Below, piece after piece: positions 46,455 through 56,405 of a stretch of 64,000 nt of DNA. This DNA is from Turbatrix aceti (taxonomy: Eukaryota > Nematoda > Chromadorea > Rhabditida > Panagrolaimidae): positions 1,736,001 through 1,800,000 of the forward strand of contig OZ017767.1 in NCBI GenBank assembly GCA_963969345.1, in the 5' to 3' direction. The notes beneath the pieces were generated by a model. It was not told the DNA's origin. It did no database searches and saw nothing but the letters and a program-made list of their open reading frames with translations. A program made the translations under genes and the position numbers. The number at the start of each line of letters is the position of its first letter. Positions within the stretch are counted from its first letter, which is position 1.

Positions 46455-47874
46455 ATGAAAAATCGCACGCCACCGACTCAACCGGAATCAGATGCTCCAG
46501 CGGACCCACCGGCTAACGGGACCTTATCTGCATCACCCACGCAAGGTGCCTCACCGGTTTCAACGTCTCCAACACAAACTGTCCCCGAAAAACCATCAAT
46601 GTCTCAAACACAGCCCGATTCTCCGGTCAATTCCAACAAAGAAGCACCGCCTTCGGGGACTACGCTAGAATCTTCGACCCCGCCAGGCCACTCACCTCCT
46701 GCAGTCCCGCATACACAGACAGCTCCAGCGACAACAACCGGCAAATCAACTCCACTGGTCAAACCACCCCCGCCACCTGCCGGAGCAAAAAATGACGACA
46801 ACGACGATGACGAGGACCCAAACATTTTCACCGTCGGTGACACGCTGCATTCAAACTCCGCTTCGTACCTCGTGATCGGGCTTCTTGGAACCGGCGGATT
46901 CGGTTTGTTAAAAACTAATTTCCAAAAAATTTGATCCTACTTTTTTTTCCTTTCAGGAGCAGTCTACCACACTCGAAACACCAAAACAAATCAAGAATTC
47001 GCGGTAAAAGTCGAACGACGCCTCGCAAAAAGAAAGCACACAAAGCTCCAAATGGAAGTTGCCATTCTGAAAGCTGTGAGTTGTCTGCGCAATGAAAAAT
47101 CCCATTTCCTTCGTATCGTTGACCGCGCTCGCAGAGACGACTGCTTTTTCATCGTCATGACCCTCGTCGGCAAATCGCTCGACCAGCTGAAAGCCAAGCA
47201 GCCTGCGAGGGTCTTTTCCCTCGGCACCGGCTTCGCTGTCGCCATTCAGTGCCTCGAAGCGTGCCAGGACCTCCACAACTGCGGATTCATCCACCGGGAC
47301 CTCAAAGGTGGCAACCTGGCCATCGGACTGGGAGCCAACTCAAAGACTGTGTATCTGCTCGACTTCGGTCTAGCGAGAAAATTCACCGGTCGCGAGGGCA
47401 TCAAAGTGCCGAGAAAGACGGTCCCGTTCAAGGGCACTGTTTACTTTGCTTCTGTTTCCTGTCACTTGAAAAAGGAACTCGGTCCGAAAGACGACTGCGA
47501 ATCGTAAGTTTTCTATTTAAATTTTTTTTAATGATAACAATATGTTTTTTTTCAGCTGGTTATACGTGTTCATGGATTTTATCCAACTCCGAGGGCTCCC
47601 GTGGAAGAACAAAAAAACGATTCAGGAAGTGTTGAAATGCAAAATTGCGTGCAGAAAAGAGCTACAAAGCGAGATGTTCTGTGGCCTCGAATGCCGTGAC
47701 GAGCTCCTAAGCATCATGAAATACATCGATAGCCTCACCTATCCAGAGCACGTGGATTACGATTTTATTTACAAAAGCATCAAGCTGGCAGCCGAGGTGA
47801 GCAAGGTCAACATTAACGATCCTTTTGACTGGGAAAAGAAGTCATCTACTTCGCCATCAATAAAGAGTATTTGA
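46455..47874 (+). CDS. CK1/TTBK-like protein kinase, nematode-expanded type
   Basis: Three exons: 46455-46902, 46957-47503, 47556-47874, giving 437 residues. The N-terminal 130 residues are Pro/Thr/Ser-rich and end in an acidic run before the kinase domain. Motifs: Gly loop LLGTGGFG (about 143), catalytic Lys in EFAVKVE (about 166), HRDLKGGN (about 264), DFGLARKF (about 285), and FKGTVYFASVSCH in place of APE, as in casein kinase 1 and tau-tubulin kinases. All catalytic residues are present, so it is probably active on Ser/Thr. The domain is short after the activation segment. C. elegans has dozens of related kinases, many sperm-expressed; the same bias here is only an inference. Codon use is more GC-rich than in the adjoining spacer. 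Confidence 0.85.
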
Positions 47875-48020
47875 GTGAATATTGGGTACTGTAGGGCCCC
47901 GGGGAGTACGGTAACTTTGTGGTTCACTGTTGTTGAAGTGCGCAGCGCGTCGCCGCTGTCGACTTGAATTCAGATACGATCACCGTAATCGTCTTTTAAG
48001 TGTAAAAAAAATCCTTGAGC

Positions 48021-49549
48021 TCATGTCACCTCAACTTGGGTCACGCAAAGTTGATCTCTGTCATCACCGGTGAAGAGAAGCGTCTTTCCAGCGCTGGAGT
48101 CGATCGCACTCATAAAGAGAAGCGACGAGTGATGGGCCAGGATCATGGACACGACGTCGTAACTCGGCACGGTGTAGATCTCGATTTTACCGTTCGAAAA
48201 CGCGCAAATGAGATTTTTGCCGGTTGGAGTGAAAGCCAGACGGGAGCAATTGACTCCACTAAAAATTTTTTTTGAAAAAAATTCTATTATACGGATTTCA
48301 AAAAAAACTGACCAATAACCCGTTTTCTTGACCCTCTTGGTCAACTCAAAACTCCCATCGGTCAATTGCATTTCAAAAATCCGGGACGCGACCGTCACTG
48401 CCACCCGCATACTTTGCTGTCCATCAATGACGTCAAAGTCTATCAACTGGCAGTACTGAGCGGGGGGCTTGAACTGCAAAAGCAAAAAAAAAACATTTTT
48501 ACTCCCTCATTGGGACAAACAAACTTACGATGCCAGAAACCGCCTTCGAAGCAAGGTCAACAACGACGAAAGTGGCGTCCTCGAAAGCGATCAAAACTTT
48601 ATCAGCGGAAAGAGGCTTCAATCCTTGGATTATGCCTTTGAACCACTCTGTCGTGGTGGCAGCGTCCAGGATGATCTGTGAGTGACGGGCGAAGGATGAC
48701 AGGAGGAAATCTCGGCCGAGAGTGAGGATCTTTTCGCTGCCGTTGGCGTAATGGATGGACAAGGCGGAGTCTGAGCCTTCCTTTACAAAAAAAAGACTTC
48801 AAAAAACGCAAAAAAAAACTAAATAACCGTAAAAACGAAATTTACAAAAAAAAGTCGAAAACTACAATAAAATTTCCAAAACAAAAAAATCTTCGAAAGA
48901 CCATAACTTTACTTCAAGCATCAAAAAAAATTAAATTAATCTTTTCGGAACCCAATTTCCCCTTTTCGAACACAAACCCTAATAAAAACCCACAATTTTG
49001 TTCGGCACGATTAATTTCTCTCCGACAGGATCGTAAATAACCTGACAGAAGCCGTAGTGTTCAGTCGGAATCGATTTCACCGGTTTGAGAGCCGCCAATT
49101 TAGCAAAATCCTCCACCTCAAAAATAACAACAGCGGAAGCGCGAAAATGAACGATGAGACGACTCCGACCGGATTGATCGCCATCACCTGACTTCCCGGG
49201 TCTCTGCAGCAGAATCCCGACAACCTGGGATTCCAATTTGTGTCCTGTAACCTCATATAACAATTTACGCATGCTAAAAACCAGTAAACATACGATAAAC
49301 CACAGCGGTAGCGCCAGAAGCCATCGAGAGAGTCTCCAGCGACCCGGTCAAAGTCCCAACAACCAACAAATCTTCGTCGACGGCTGCCACGGACGTAGGA
49401 GACGCAGTAAAGTGTTTGGACCACTTTCCGACCGGCTGGATGATTGGTTTATCCGTTGCAAACATCGTTACATCGAGAAAAGAGGATTCAGAAGGCGAAA
49501 AAACGTCGAATGTTTTTTCAGTTGAAGAAGCTTTTTGAAAACTGCGCAT
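48021..49549 (-). CDS. Beta-propeller (WD40-like) protein, unassigned
   Basis: Five exons on the minus strand: 49294-49549, 48994-49244, 48529-48780, 48313-48473, 48021-48258, all in phase, giving 385 residues. Blade-like sequences recur (VAAVDEDLLVVGTLTGSLET, CSRLAFTPTGKNLICAFSNG followed by KIEIYTVPSYDVV, SLLFMSAIDSSAGKTLLFTG), consistent with a six- or seven-bladed propeller with weak WD signatures. I cannot tell which complex it belongs to; a nucleoporin- or trafficking-type propeller is possible. It is transcribed away from the MIG-18-like gene with only 191 bp between the ATGs. Its first exon and the shared promoter are partly duplicated at 51,806-52,073. Confidence 0.65.
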
Positions 49550-49740
49550 TTTTTCGTGCTGGGAACAATCGAAATGTCAAATTGATGTGTTTATACGCGG
49601 TCTTGAACATTCGACGTCGTTTTGTTTAGCTTTGGCTTTCGTCTTTCAGTTCCCGTTCTTTTTACGATAGTTTACGTATTACGTGTTCCCCAGTTGCCCA
49701 ATGACCACGTCAACCGTCCATTTGACTGATTTCTGTTCCT

Positions 49741-50544
49741 ATGATGCCCCGGCCGAAGCTGCTACTGCTGATCCTGAGTCTGGTGGTTTGTGTCGTCTCG
49801 CAGTGCCCTATGGGCAACCACCAATTTACCAACGGAGAATATTGGGTGCAGAATCGTCATTTCAACGTCACTTGTCGTCGTGGAGTCATCAGCGTGCGTT
49901 TTTTTCTTATTTTTTTGACAACACAAAACTTTTTTTATCCAGGTGGTAAACTGCATCACAGATGCCGGTACATTCATCCCAGTGTCCCAAGAGCCATTTA
50001 TCGAAGACGGAGTCAAGTACACATGCCTTCCGACTCCCGACGAGTCAAGCATAGAGGCGGCTGGACGCGTCATCGATTACTACGACCTGGACACCTATCT
50101 CGGCACCGAAACCGAGGTCATCGGCGACTGCGACCACAAAACAGAGTACACTTATGCCGGATTCGCTGTTTCCTGTGAATCAAACAAAATCCTAGGTTGC
50201 GTCAATGTCCGAGGCGAAGTTGTCATCAATGAGTTTTTTGTCACCCAAAAACGAGCACTCAAATTCTGCAAGGTTTACGGAAAGTCCAAACGAGTTAGAA
50301 TCGAGAACAAGGGTGCGTTTATGTAAATAATTTTTTTGGATCAATTAAAAAAGTTCAGGCTGTTTCAACGGCAGTCTCGCGGACAACGCCAACGACCTAA
50401 GCATGCACGTTGCCAAGTACTCTGTCTGGACCGATGACCGCGGCAAGCAACTCCGGTGCGGCGACGATGGGGTCCAGATTTACAAGTGCCCGCTTCTCGA
50501 CGGGGGAATGATTCACAGCGGTACCGCCTGGATTGACGAAGAGG
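49741..50544 (+). CDS. MIG-18-like secreted protein with Fn1-type repeats, 3' end missing
   Basis: Exons 49741-49893, 49943-50312 and 50359-50544 encode 236 residues. A signal peptide (LLLLILSLVVCVVSQC) precedes cysteine-rich modules of the kind found in nematode MIG-18 proteins: GNHQFTNGEYWVQNRHFNVT with paired Cys, then YTYAGFAVSCESNKILGC, then GCFNGSLADNANDLS and KQLRCGDDGVQIYKC. Such proteins act in the extracellular matrix. The third exon ends at a donor (gtacgt, phase 1), but no continuing exon is seen downstream; the following 1.2 kb is a hAT-like element and retrotransposon pieces, and then a second copy of the gene's own 5' end. The gene is therefore probably truncated, or its remaining exons were moved. 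Confidence 0.65.
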
Positions 50545-50676
50545 GTACGTTAAATGTCTGTCAATAAATAAATACAAAAATGTTGTCATGCATAAACGCT
50601 CAAAACGTGAACACAAAATAAATTCGGATACATAAAACTTTATTTATTATTTCAGTATCGTAACAAATGTAGTCAC

Positions 50677-50824
50677 CAGTGTTGTCGGGTACCCGAAAAA
50701 AAAAATTCGGTTCCGGTTCCGGGTACCCGAAAATTAGAATTTCGGTTCCGGGTACCCGAAAATCAGAATTTCGGTTCCGGTTCCGGTTCGGGTACCCGAA
50801 GAATTTTAGGAACCGACAACACTG
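50677..50824. mobile_element. hAT-like MITE with GGTTCCGG/GGGTACCC subrepeats
   Basis: Perfect 12-bp inverted termini (CAGTGTTGTCGG at 50,677 and CCGACAACACTG ending at 50,824) with near-identical 8-bp target duplications gtagtcac and gtagtcat. The 148-bp interior is almost entirely ttcggttccggttccgggtacccgaa-type units, which fold on themselves. Non-coding. Confidence 0.85.
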
Positions 50825-50979
50825 GTAGTCATGGGTTTGAAAACTATTTTTATCCCGATCAACTAAATTTAATTCCAAAATGATCCCTGTGCAGCTAATT
50901 TTTATTACTGCTGTCAAAACGATTGTAATAAGAGCCAAAATAGTTACAATTACGTAAACAAAATTGATTTTCAGAGAAG

Positions 50980-51786
50980 GGACACAAGGTAAAAGGGTAA
51001 CTCAACCAGGCTTCTTGAGATCGCATGACGCCGTTGGGATGTGACGAGTTTATGGAAGTGGATCACGAGTACTGGCGGATGCCAGAGATGTGCTCCACGT
51101 AGATGTTGCGCGACCACCTGATCGTCTCGCTAACCATCAGCCGCTTTATCAAAATTGCGTACCCTGGTGGTATTCCAAGCCGCTGCAGAACAAACCGGTT
51201 AAGCGAGCCGGGAACGCGCTGGTGGTCAAGAATGACGATGTCCGGTCGGAGAGCACTGTCGCAGCCGGGACGCACTGGTTGGCGAGTGCTTCGTGCCCCT
51301 CGGGGTACTTTGCAGCCGCTAGCAGGCGCCCCACGATGGCATCGTGGCGTGCCGTGGCGGTGGCCATGTGCGGCTTGCAGTGGTGGAGGACGTGTGGCAG
51401 CGTTTCAAGCGCGTGTCCACATCGGCGGCACGCCTTGTTGTCGCCGGGGCCGAAGCGGCGGTGGCCATTCAGCGGGACCGTCAGCGTCCGCGCTCTGTGC
51501 AGAAACCGCCAATCTGCAAAGCGGGTGAACTTGCCCGTCGCCATGAAGTGGTTCGAGCATGGGTGCTTCGCAGTCGCCCGGAAGACACGGCCTTGTTCTG
51601 GCTTCTCACGGAAATGAATCAACAGTGAGAGCTGAAAAAATTTCAGATTGGTGAAATTCCAAGAACAAACTAACAAACCGGTTGAGCGAGTCGTAGCCGC
51701 CAAGGGACCCCACGATGAAGGCATCGTTGAAGACGTCGTATCCTCGGTCTCGGAAGTGCTGGGCCAGGGCGTTGTCGTACTTTGAT
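50980..51786 (-). pseudogene. Mosaic fragment of U2-targeting (Utopia-like) retrotransposons
   Basis: Minus-strand pieces related to the element at 56.4-59.5 kb, out of order. 51,670-51,786 encodes the near-terminal segment (ALAQHFRDRGYDVFNDAFIV). 51,160-51,625 encodes an earlier part, including the CCHC knuckle CRRCGHALETLPHVLHHC, but of a diverged subfamily, and the PD endonuclease motif is lost. 51,063-51,180 encodes the C-terminus (SETIRWSRNIYVEHISGIRQ). So at least two truncated copies are joined or nested. The 3' UTR ends near 50,982. Not functional. Confidence 0.75.
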
Positions 51787-51803
51787 CTTAGCCAAGAGGC
51801 CGA
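51779..51803 (-). pseudogene. 25-nt U2 snRNA 5' fragment joined to the retrotransposon fragment
   Basis: On the minus strand this is exactly U2 nucleotides 9-33 (TCGGCCTCTTGGCTAAG onward), as judged from the complete U2 at 62,472-62,658, and it abuts retrotransposon coding sequence. It is what a 5' junction of a U2-targeted insertion should look like, with a few bases of target lost. Confidence 0.85.
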
Positions 51804-52166
51804 AAAATGGAGATTCAGGACGCGAAGAAACATCGAAAGTTGAAGTTTTTCAGTTGAAGAAGCTTTTGTGAAAACGCGCATTTTTTCGTGCTGGGAACAC
51901 TCCAAATGTCAAATTCTTGTGATTATACACGATCCTGAACATTCGACGTCGTTTTGTTTAGCTTTGGCTTTCGTCTTTCAGTTCTAGTTCTTTTTACGAT
52001 AGTTTATGTATTACGTGTTCCCCAGTTGCCCAATGACCACGTCAACCGTCCATTTGACTGATTTCTGTTCCTATGATGCCCCGACCGAAGCTGTCCTGAG
52101 GTTGGCGGTTTGTGTAGTCTCACAGTGCCCTGTGGGCAACCACAAATTTACCAACGGAGAATATTG

Positions 52167-52366
52167 NNNNNNNNNNNNNNNNNNNNNNNNNNNNNNNNNN
52201 NNNNNNNNNNNNNNNNNNNNNNNNNNNNNNNNNNNNNNNNNNNNNNNNNNNNNNNNNNNNNNNNNNNNNNNNNNNNNNNNNNNNNNNNNNNNNNNNNNNN
52301 NNNNNNNNNNNNNNNNNNNNNNNNNNNNNNNNNNNNNNNNNNNNNNNNNNNNNNNNNNNNNNNNNN
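52167..52366. other. Assembly gap (200 N)
   Basis: Exactly 200 undetermined bases. The flanks gaatattg and gtgcagaa are contiguous (gaatattgggtgcagaa) in the intact gene copy at 49,839-49,855, so the true missing sequence may be only a couple of bases, or another insertion. Confidence 0.95.
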
Positions 52367-52374
52367 GTGCAGAA

Positions 52375-52795
52375 TAGGGTTCGAACCCCCCCCCCGCCCC
52401 CGCGGGGATCCCCGCGGGGGTGAAGCCGGGGGTGGCCCCCCGACCCCGACCATTTGTGACCCCCGTCGGGGAGTAAAACCCCCGCCCCCGACAGATTCTG
52501 CCCCCGACAATGAGCAAAATTTAGCGTTAAACGCGGAAAAACGTTCAAAAACAACACAAATAGGCAAAAAACAGCGCAAAATACGAAAAACTTGTTCAAA
52601 ATATGCCTCGGTTTTCGTTTTAAGATAAAATTGACACCTTTTTTTCTTCTTTTTCATAGGACTCGGAGGAAATTACCCCCGTCCCCGCCGACTTCTACCC
52701 CCGTCGGGGGCAGAATTCCCCCGCCCCCGACACCTCTGCCCCCGACTACCCCCGCCCCCGACCCGATACGGGGGGGGGGGGGGGTTCGAACCCTA
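52375..52795. mobile_element. hAT-like MITE with CCCCCGAC subrepeat arms
   Basis: Inverted termini TAGGGTTCGAACCCC...GGGGTTCGAACCCTA with identical 8-bp target duplications gtgcagaa (52,367-52,374; 52,796-52,803). Arms are runs of cccccgcccccgac and its complement; the centre (52,520-52,660) is AT-rich. No coding capacity. The host sequence is a coding exon of the MIG-18-like copy. Confidence 0.88.
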
Positions 52796-52817
52796 GTGCA
52801 GAATCATCAACGTCACT

Positions 52818-52944
52818 CCCGCACTAGCATAAGGAGCACAACAGGGGGTGAAGACTTTTCTCCCCTTATTTTTATTCAAATTCAAGCTGAAAAAAGTCTT
52901 CCCCCCCTGTTGTGCTCCTTTAGTGCTCAATATGCTAGTGCGGG
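52818..52944. mobile_element. Foldback element within an exon
   Basis: 13-bp perfect ends (cccgcactagcat / atgctagtgcggg) and an inner pair (aggagcacaacaggggg / ccccctgttgtgctcct) form a long hairpin with an AT-rich loop; the right arm has about 14 extra bases. By comparison with the intact copy (aacgtcacttgtcg), the insertion duplicated only ct. The element type is uncertain. Confidence 0.75.
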
Positions 52945-53243
52945 CTTGTCGTCGTGAAGATTCATCCCAGTGTCCCAAGAGCTATTCATCGAAGACGGAA
53001 TGAAGTACACGTGTCTTCCGACCCCCGACGAGTCAAGCATAGAGGCTGCGGGACGCGTCATCGACTACTACGACCTGGACACCTATGTATCTCGTGAAAC
53101 CGAGGTCATCGACGACTGCGACCACAGGACCTATGCCGGATTCGCTGTTGTTCCTATGGTGGAAAGCCTTATGGTAAAAGGCCTTATAGTGAACGTTCCT
53201 ACAACGTGAAGAAAAGACCGTACTCATGTAGTGTGATTCATGT

Positions 53244-54098
53244 AGTTAACTGTGATAAATATAGAACAAGTAACTGCAGTAGCGCTCGCGAATTGTATTT
53301 TTAAAGTTAAAACTGCCAATAGCAAAACGGATGAGCGATGGAGAATTGGTAGAGTGTACTTTTATTCGTCGAAAACTTTTATTCGTCGGGGGCATATGCC
53401 CGGGCACAGTGTGTGATAACTTTCTATATTTTTGGGGAGTTTTGCAATATGATCTTATATTAGAAAAAGGTATCATGACCTGATAATGATATCAGGATGC
53501 ATGCATATGATACTGCGATATCAGGCATGATATCACGATATCAGACCTGATATCAATAAATATGATAATTACGATTTTGCCATCATGATACCATGTTGAT
53601 AGTTAAAATTCTTGTCTGACTGATATGATACTGATAACAGTATCAATCAGGCGTCTGATATCATCACGATATCAGATAAACACTAATGTCAATTGATTAA
53701 AATTAAACTCTTTTTTGTTAAAACCGTTTAGTGATAAAGCCAGAAATGTAAGAGCAGGCTGCGGCGACATAGAATAACGTTATGAACGACGAGTTAGACG
53801 TCAAGTTTCGAAAATCGGTGTTATGACTTAAAATTGAAGTAAATCCCTAATCAGAGGCTTATCACCAAATCAGATTGATCAATACGACAATTTATGTGAT
53901 AACAATGGCCAGCAGTACTGACAGAAATGTAAGAACAAAGTTCTGCAACACGGGGAGCACCCGGAAAGACGAATTAGATGTCAAGTTCGGGAAATCGGGA
54001 TTTCGACCCGATGTTGGGGTATATCCCGAACTTGAGGTTTACCCTCAGGTCAAATTGTTTTAAATGGTTCCCCCGGAGGGGATGGGCCGTTCCCGGAG
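53244..54098. repeat. Segmental duplication of the U2 downstream spacer, copy A
   Basis: Matches 61,684-62,489 in the same orientation, including a 62-residue-long open frame common to both (53,875-54,063 and 62,266-62,454) that reads identically but resembles no known protein. Copy A has lost the left end of the GATATCAG element and carries about 60 extra bases near 53,700-53,760. At its right it runs into U2 sequence, broken at 54,098 by the LTR element. Confidence 0.85.
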
Positions 54099-56405
54099 TG
54101 GTACCGGGACTGGTTGACCATTCTCCCAGGGACTGGTGAGCGAGCCACGAGCGCGAGGCAGAGAACGTGTGCGGCCACGAGGGAAGCGTGCGCCGGCAAG
54201 ACAAGCAGATCGGCAGCGACCGATGACGCGAAGTCATGATTCTGGTCGGCGGGAGTAGCAGCAGGCAGGTCGCGCGTGGCACGCGCTCGTCCCGGTTGGG
54301 GACACGCAGCGGTCGCCGTCATCGAGTCATCGTCCTACGTATAATTGTCCACGGTTGTTGTACGAGAAATTCTACTGATAAACTATTGTCTACTACGAAG
54401 TGTCCGGGATCTACGAGGAAGCGCGAGCTAGCCGGGAGCCCCGGTAGCAAATGGTGACGAGAGTGCTGATTCGAGCTACGCGGAAGAAGAGACTACGACT
54501 ACGATCGATCGATGGCGGCGACGCGGCACACGCACTACGGCAACACGCAGCGGAGAGAAGAAACGAGGATCAACGACAACGACGCTCTCCCGAGGTCAGG
54601 CCAGTTGGCTTGGCCTGCGACCAGAATCACTCAAGAATGGCCTAGGCAAAGCGCCATGTTTTTGATTTCGCGGCGACGGAGTGACCAGGCCAATTGGCTG
54701 GTGGAAAGGAAGAAGCGAACCAAGGCAGCAACAGCTCAGTTGAGTTGCGAGAATCGAGTTGTCCGGCGGTCAAGGATGGAAGCCACATCAGGAAAACCGC
54801 CGAGCACGTCGCAGTTGTGATGTGGTGCAATCAGGCATTGGGTACGTGCATCTGCACAGCAGACGAGCGGGTTGTGAGAGAAACCGATGGCGGTCCAGGC
54901 GTGCATCATCAGTGACAGTTCAGTTGAGCTGCAAAGAATCCGAGCGCGAGTGATGGCGTCGAGAATGAAATGGCCGTGCAGTGCAGCACAGAGAGGCAGC
55001 TGGCGGCCCAGAGCAGCAGCGTCATGGAGGAAGATCGGCCCGGGAGGCAAGCGGACTGCAAGGATGACTGGTGGCAGTGCGGCAGCGACACAGGATGCAG
55101 AGAATTGGGCAGCGAGGCTGCGCGAAGAGGCGTAAGACATGCAGCTGATCAGTTGATCCGGGTGAGGCATGCAGCAGAGTGGTGGAATGGTTGGAACCTG
55201 TCACGTGACGGACACCCAGTTGGGTAATGAAGACGACGGAATACCTGTGGCAGGGCAGTTGGCCAGCGAGACACAGGCAGCAGTGGCGTGGTTGGAGCCA
55301 GTCACGGAATGAAGACGACGGCGAAGCAGTGCAAGAGATCCAGCAGAAGGGCAGAGAATCCGGCCAGGTGCACATGTGCCAGGATTGGGCCAACTGGGGA
55401 TGGACATCGTCGCAAGGTGACCGGCGGGATGGTCCGGCGAAGGAAGCAGCCACCATCAGAAGAAGGTGTCCATCGGAAGAGCAGAGCTTCCGGCCAGTGA
55501 GCCAGAAGGGGCCTTACGTGGACGGCGGCGAGCGGCTACGGGCACAGCAGGAAGCAGGATGAAAGCCGCTCAGTTGAGTGAGATTCAAGGAGAGGAACCA
55601 ACAAAGACACCGCTCAGGGGGGCAACGCGGAAGAATACCGAAAGAGGTCCAACGCATCCATGGAAGTGCAGAGCTTCGGCCAGCGAGCCAGAAGGGGCCT
55701 TTGTGGATGGCGGTGGACGGCTGGTGGCACCGGAAGAAGGTGGCTGAGCATGCGGTCAAACAGGATGAAATCCACTCAGTTGAGTGAAGTTCGAGGAACC
55801 GAAGGAAGTCAAAGGCGACGAAGACGACTACAGGCGCAGTCCCGGTCGGCTCAGTTGAGCTGACGCGTGACGCAGGATCCGGTTGGATCCAGCGACGACG
55901 GTCAGCTGGGGGAAGGAGTGGTACCGGGACTGGTTGACCATTCTCCCAGGGACTGGTGAGCGAGCCACGAGCGCGAGGCAGAGAACGTGTGCGGCCACGA
56001 GGGAAGCGTGCGCCGGCAAGACAAGCAGATCGGCAGCGACCGATGACGCGAAGTCATGATTCTGGTCGGCGGGAGTAGCAGCAGGCAGGTCGCGCGTGGC
56101 ACGCGCTCGTCCCGGTTGGGGACACGCAGCGGTCGCCGTCATCGAGTCATCGTCCTACGTATAATTGTCCACGGTTGTTGTACGAGAAATTCTACTGATA
56201 AACTATTGTCTACTACGAAGTGTCCGGGATCTACGAGGAAGCGCGAGCTAGCCGGGAGCCCCGGTAGCACGGAGGTAGGTGCAATACCGGGTCGACCCGC
56301 GACTGGCGAGGAGCAAGCTCCTGCAACCAATCAGGTTCCAAAAATTCGATAACCTCCATGATATCAATAGATATCGTACCGGGGGTTAAACCGATAAGAA
56401 CAGAT
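54081..56405 (-). pseudogene. U2 snRNA copy disrupted by an LTR element and a U2-targeting retrotransposon
   Basis: U2 sense is the minus strand. The 3' terminal piece is at 54,081-54,098 and the main body at 56,270-56,405; together, minus the LTR element and its duplication, they match the complete U2 at 62,472-62,620 base for base as read. The first 38 nucleotides are replaced by the retrotransposon starting at 56,406. Matching sequence means the copy was functional or newly duplicated until recently. Confidence 0.92.
54099..56269. mobile_element. Non-autonomous LTR retroelement with apparently identical 351-bp LTRs
   Basis: Direct repeats at 54,099-54,449 and 55,919-56,269 start TG and end CA, are equally long, and show no difference that I can find. 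The element is bracketed by a 5-bp duplication cggag (54,094-54,098; 56,270-56,274). A primer-binding-site candidate (tggtgacgagagtg) starts 2 nt after the left LTR, and a polypurine tract (gggggaaggag) lies directly before the right LTR. The 1.47-kb interior has no gag, protease, RT or integrase; instead it contains several copies of ctcagttgag and a repeated gccagcgagccagaagggg segment. This fits a TRIM/LARD-type element mobilised in trans. It sits within the 3' stem-loop of a U2 copy. Confidence 0.92.

Larger units (their letters stand above)
51804..53209 (+). pseudogene. Duplicated promoter and MIG-18-like gene copy, degraded
   Basis: From 51,804 the sequence repeats the divergent promoter and gene start at 49,500-49,850. 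The copy is broken: the signal-peptide exon has a deletion and reads MMPRPKLS followed by a stop; a 200-N gap falls in the same exon; a hAT-like MITE (52,375-52,795) and a foldback element (52,818-52,944) are inserted in it; and intron 1 and the start of exon 2 are deleted. The remaining exon 2 (about 52,955-53,150) is readable (YTCLPTPDESSIEAAGRVID) and then diverges. Confidence 0.8.

Noticed and set aside
52120..52657. Frames running through the N gap
   Set aside because: They exist only because undetermined bases contain no stops; the flanks belong to a pseudogene and a MITE.
52375..52795. Complete tRNA suggested by ggttcgaaccc near both ends of the element
   Set aside because: The motif is part of the inverted terminus and there is no A box or cloverleaf.
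53875..54063. 62-codon frame repeated exactly at 62,266-62,454 as a possible peptide gene
   Set aside because: Its preservation is explained by the recent segmental duplication; no signal peptide, domain or start context supports translation.
54236..55863. Many Arg/Ser-rich frames inside the LTR element
   Set aside because: The GC-rich interior has few stops in any frame; the frames overlap on both strands and show no gag or pol motif.
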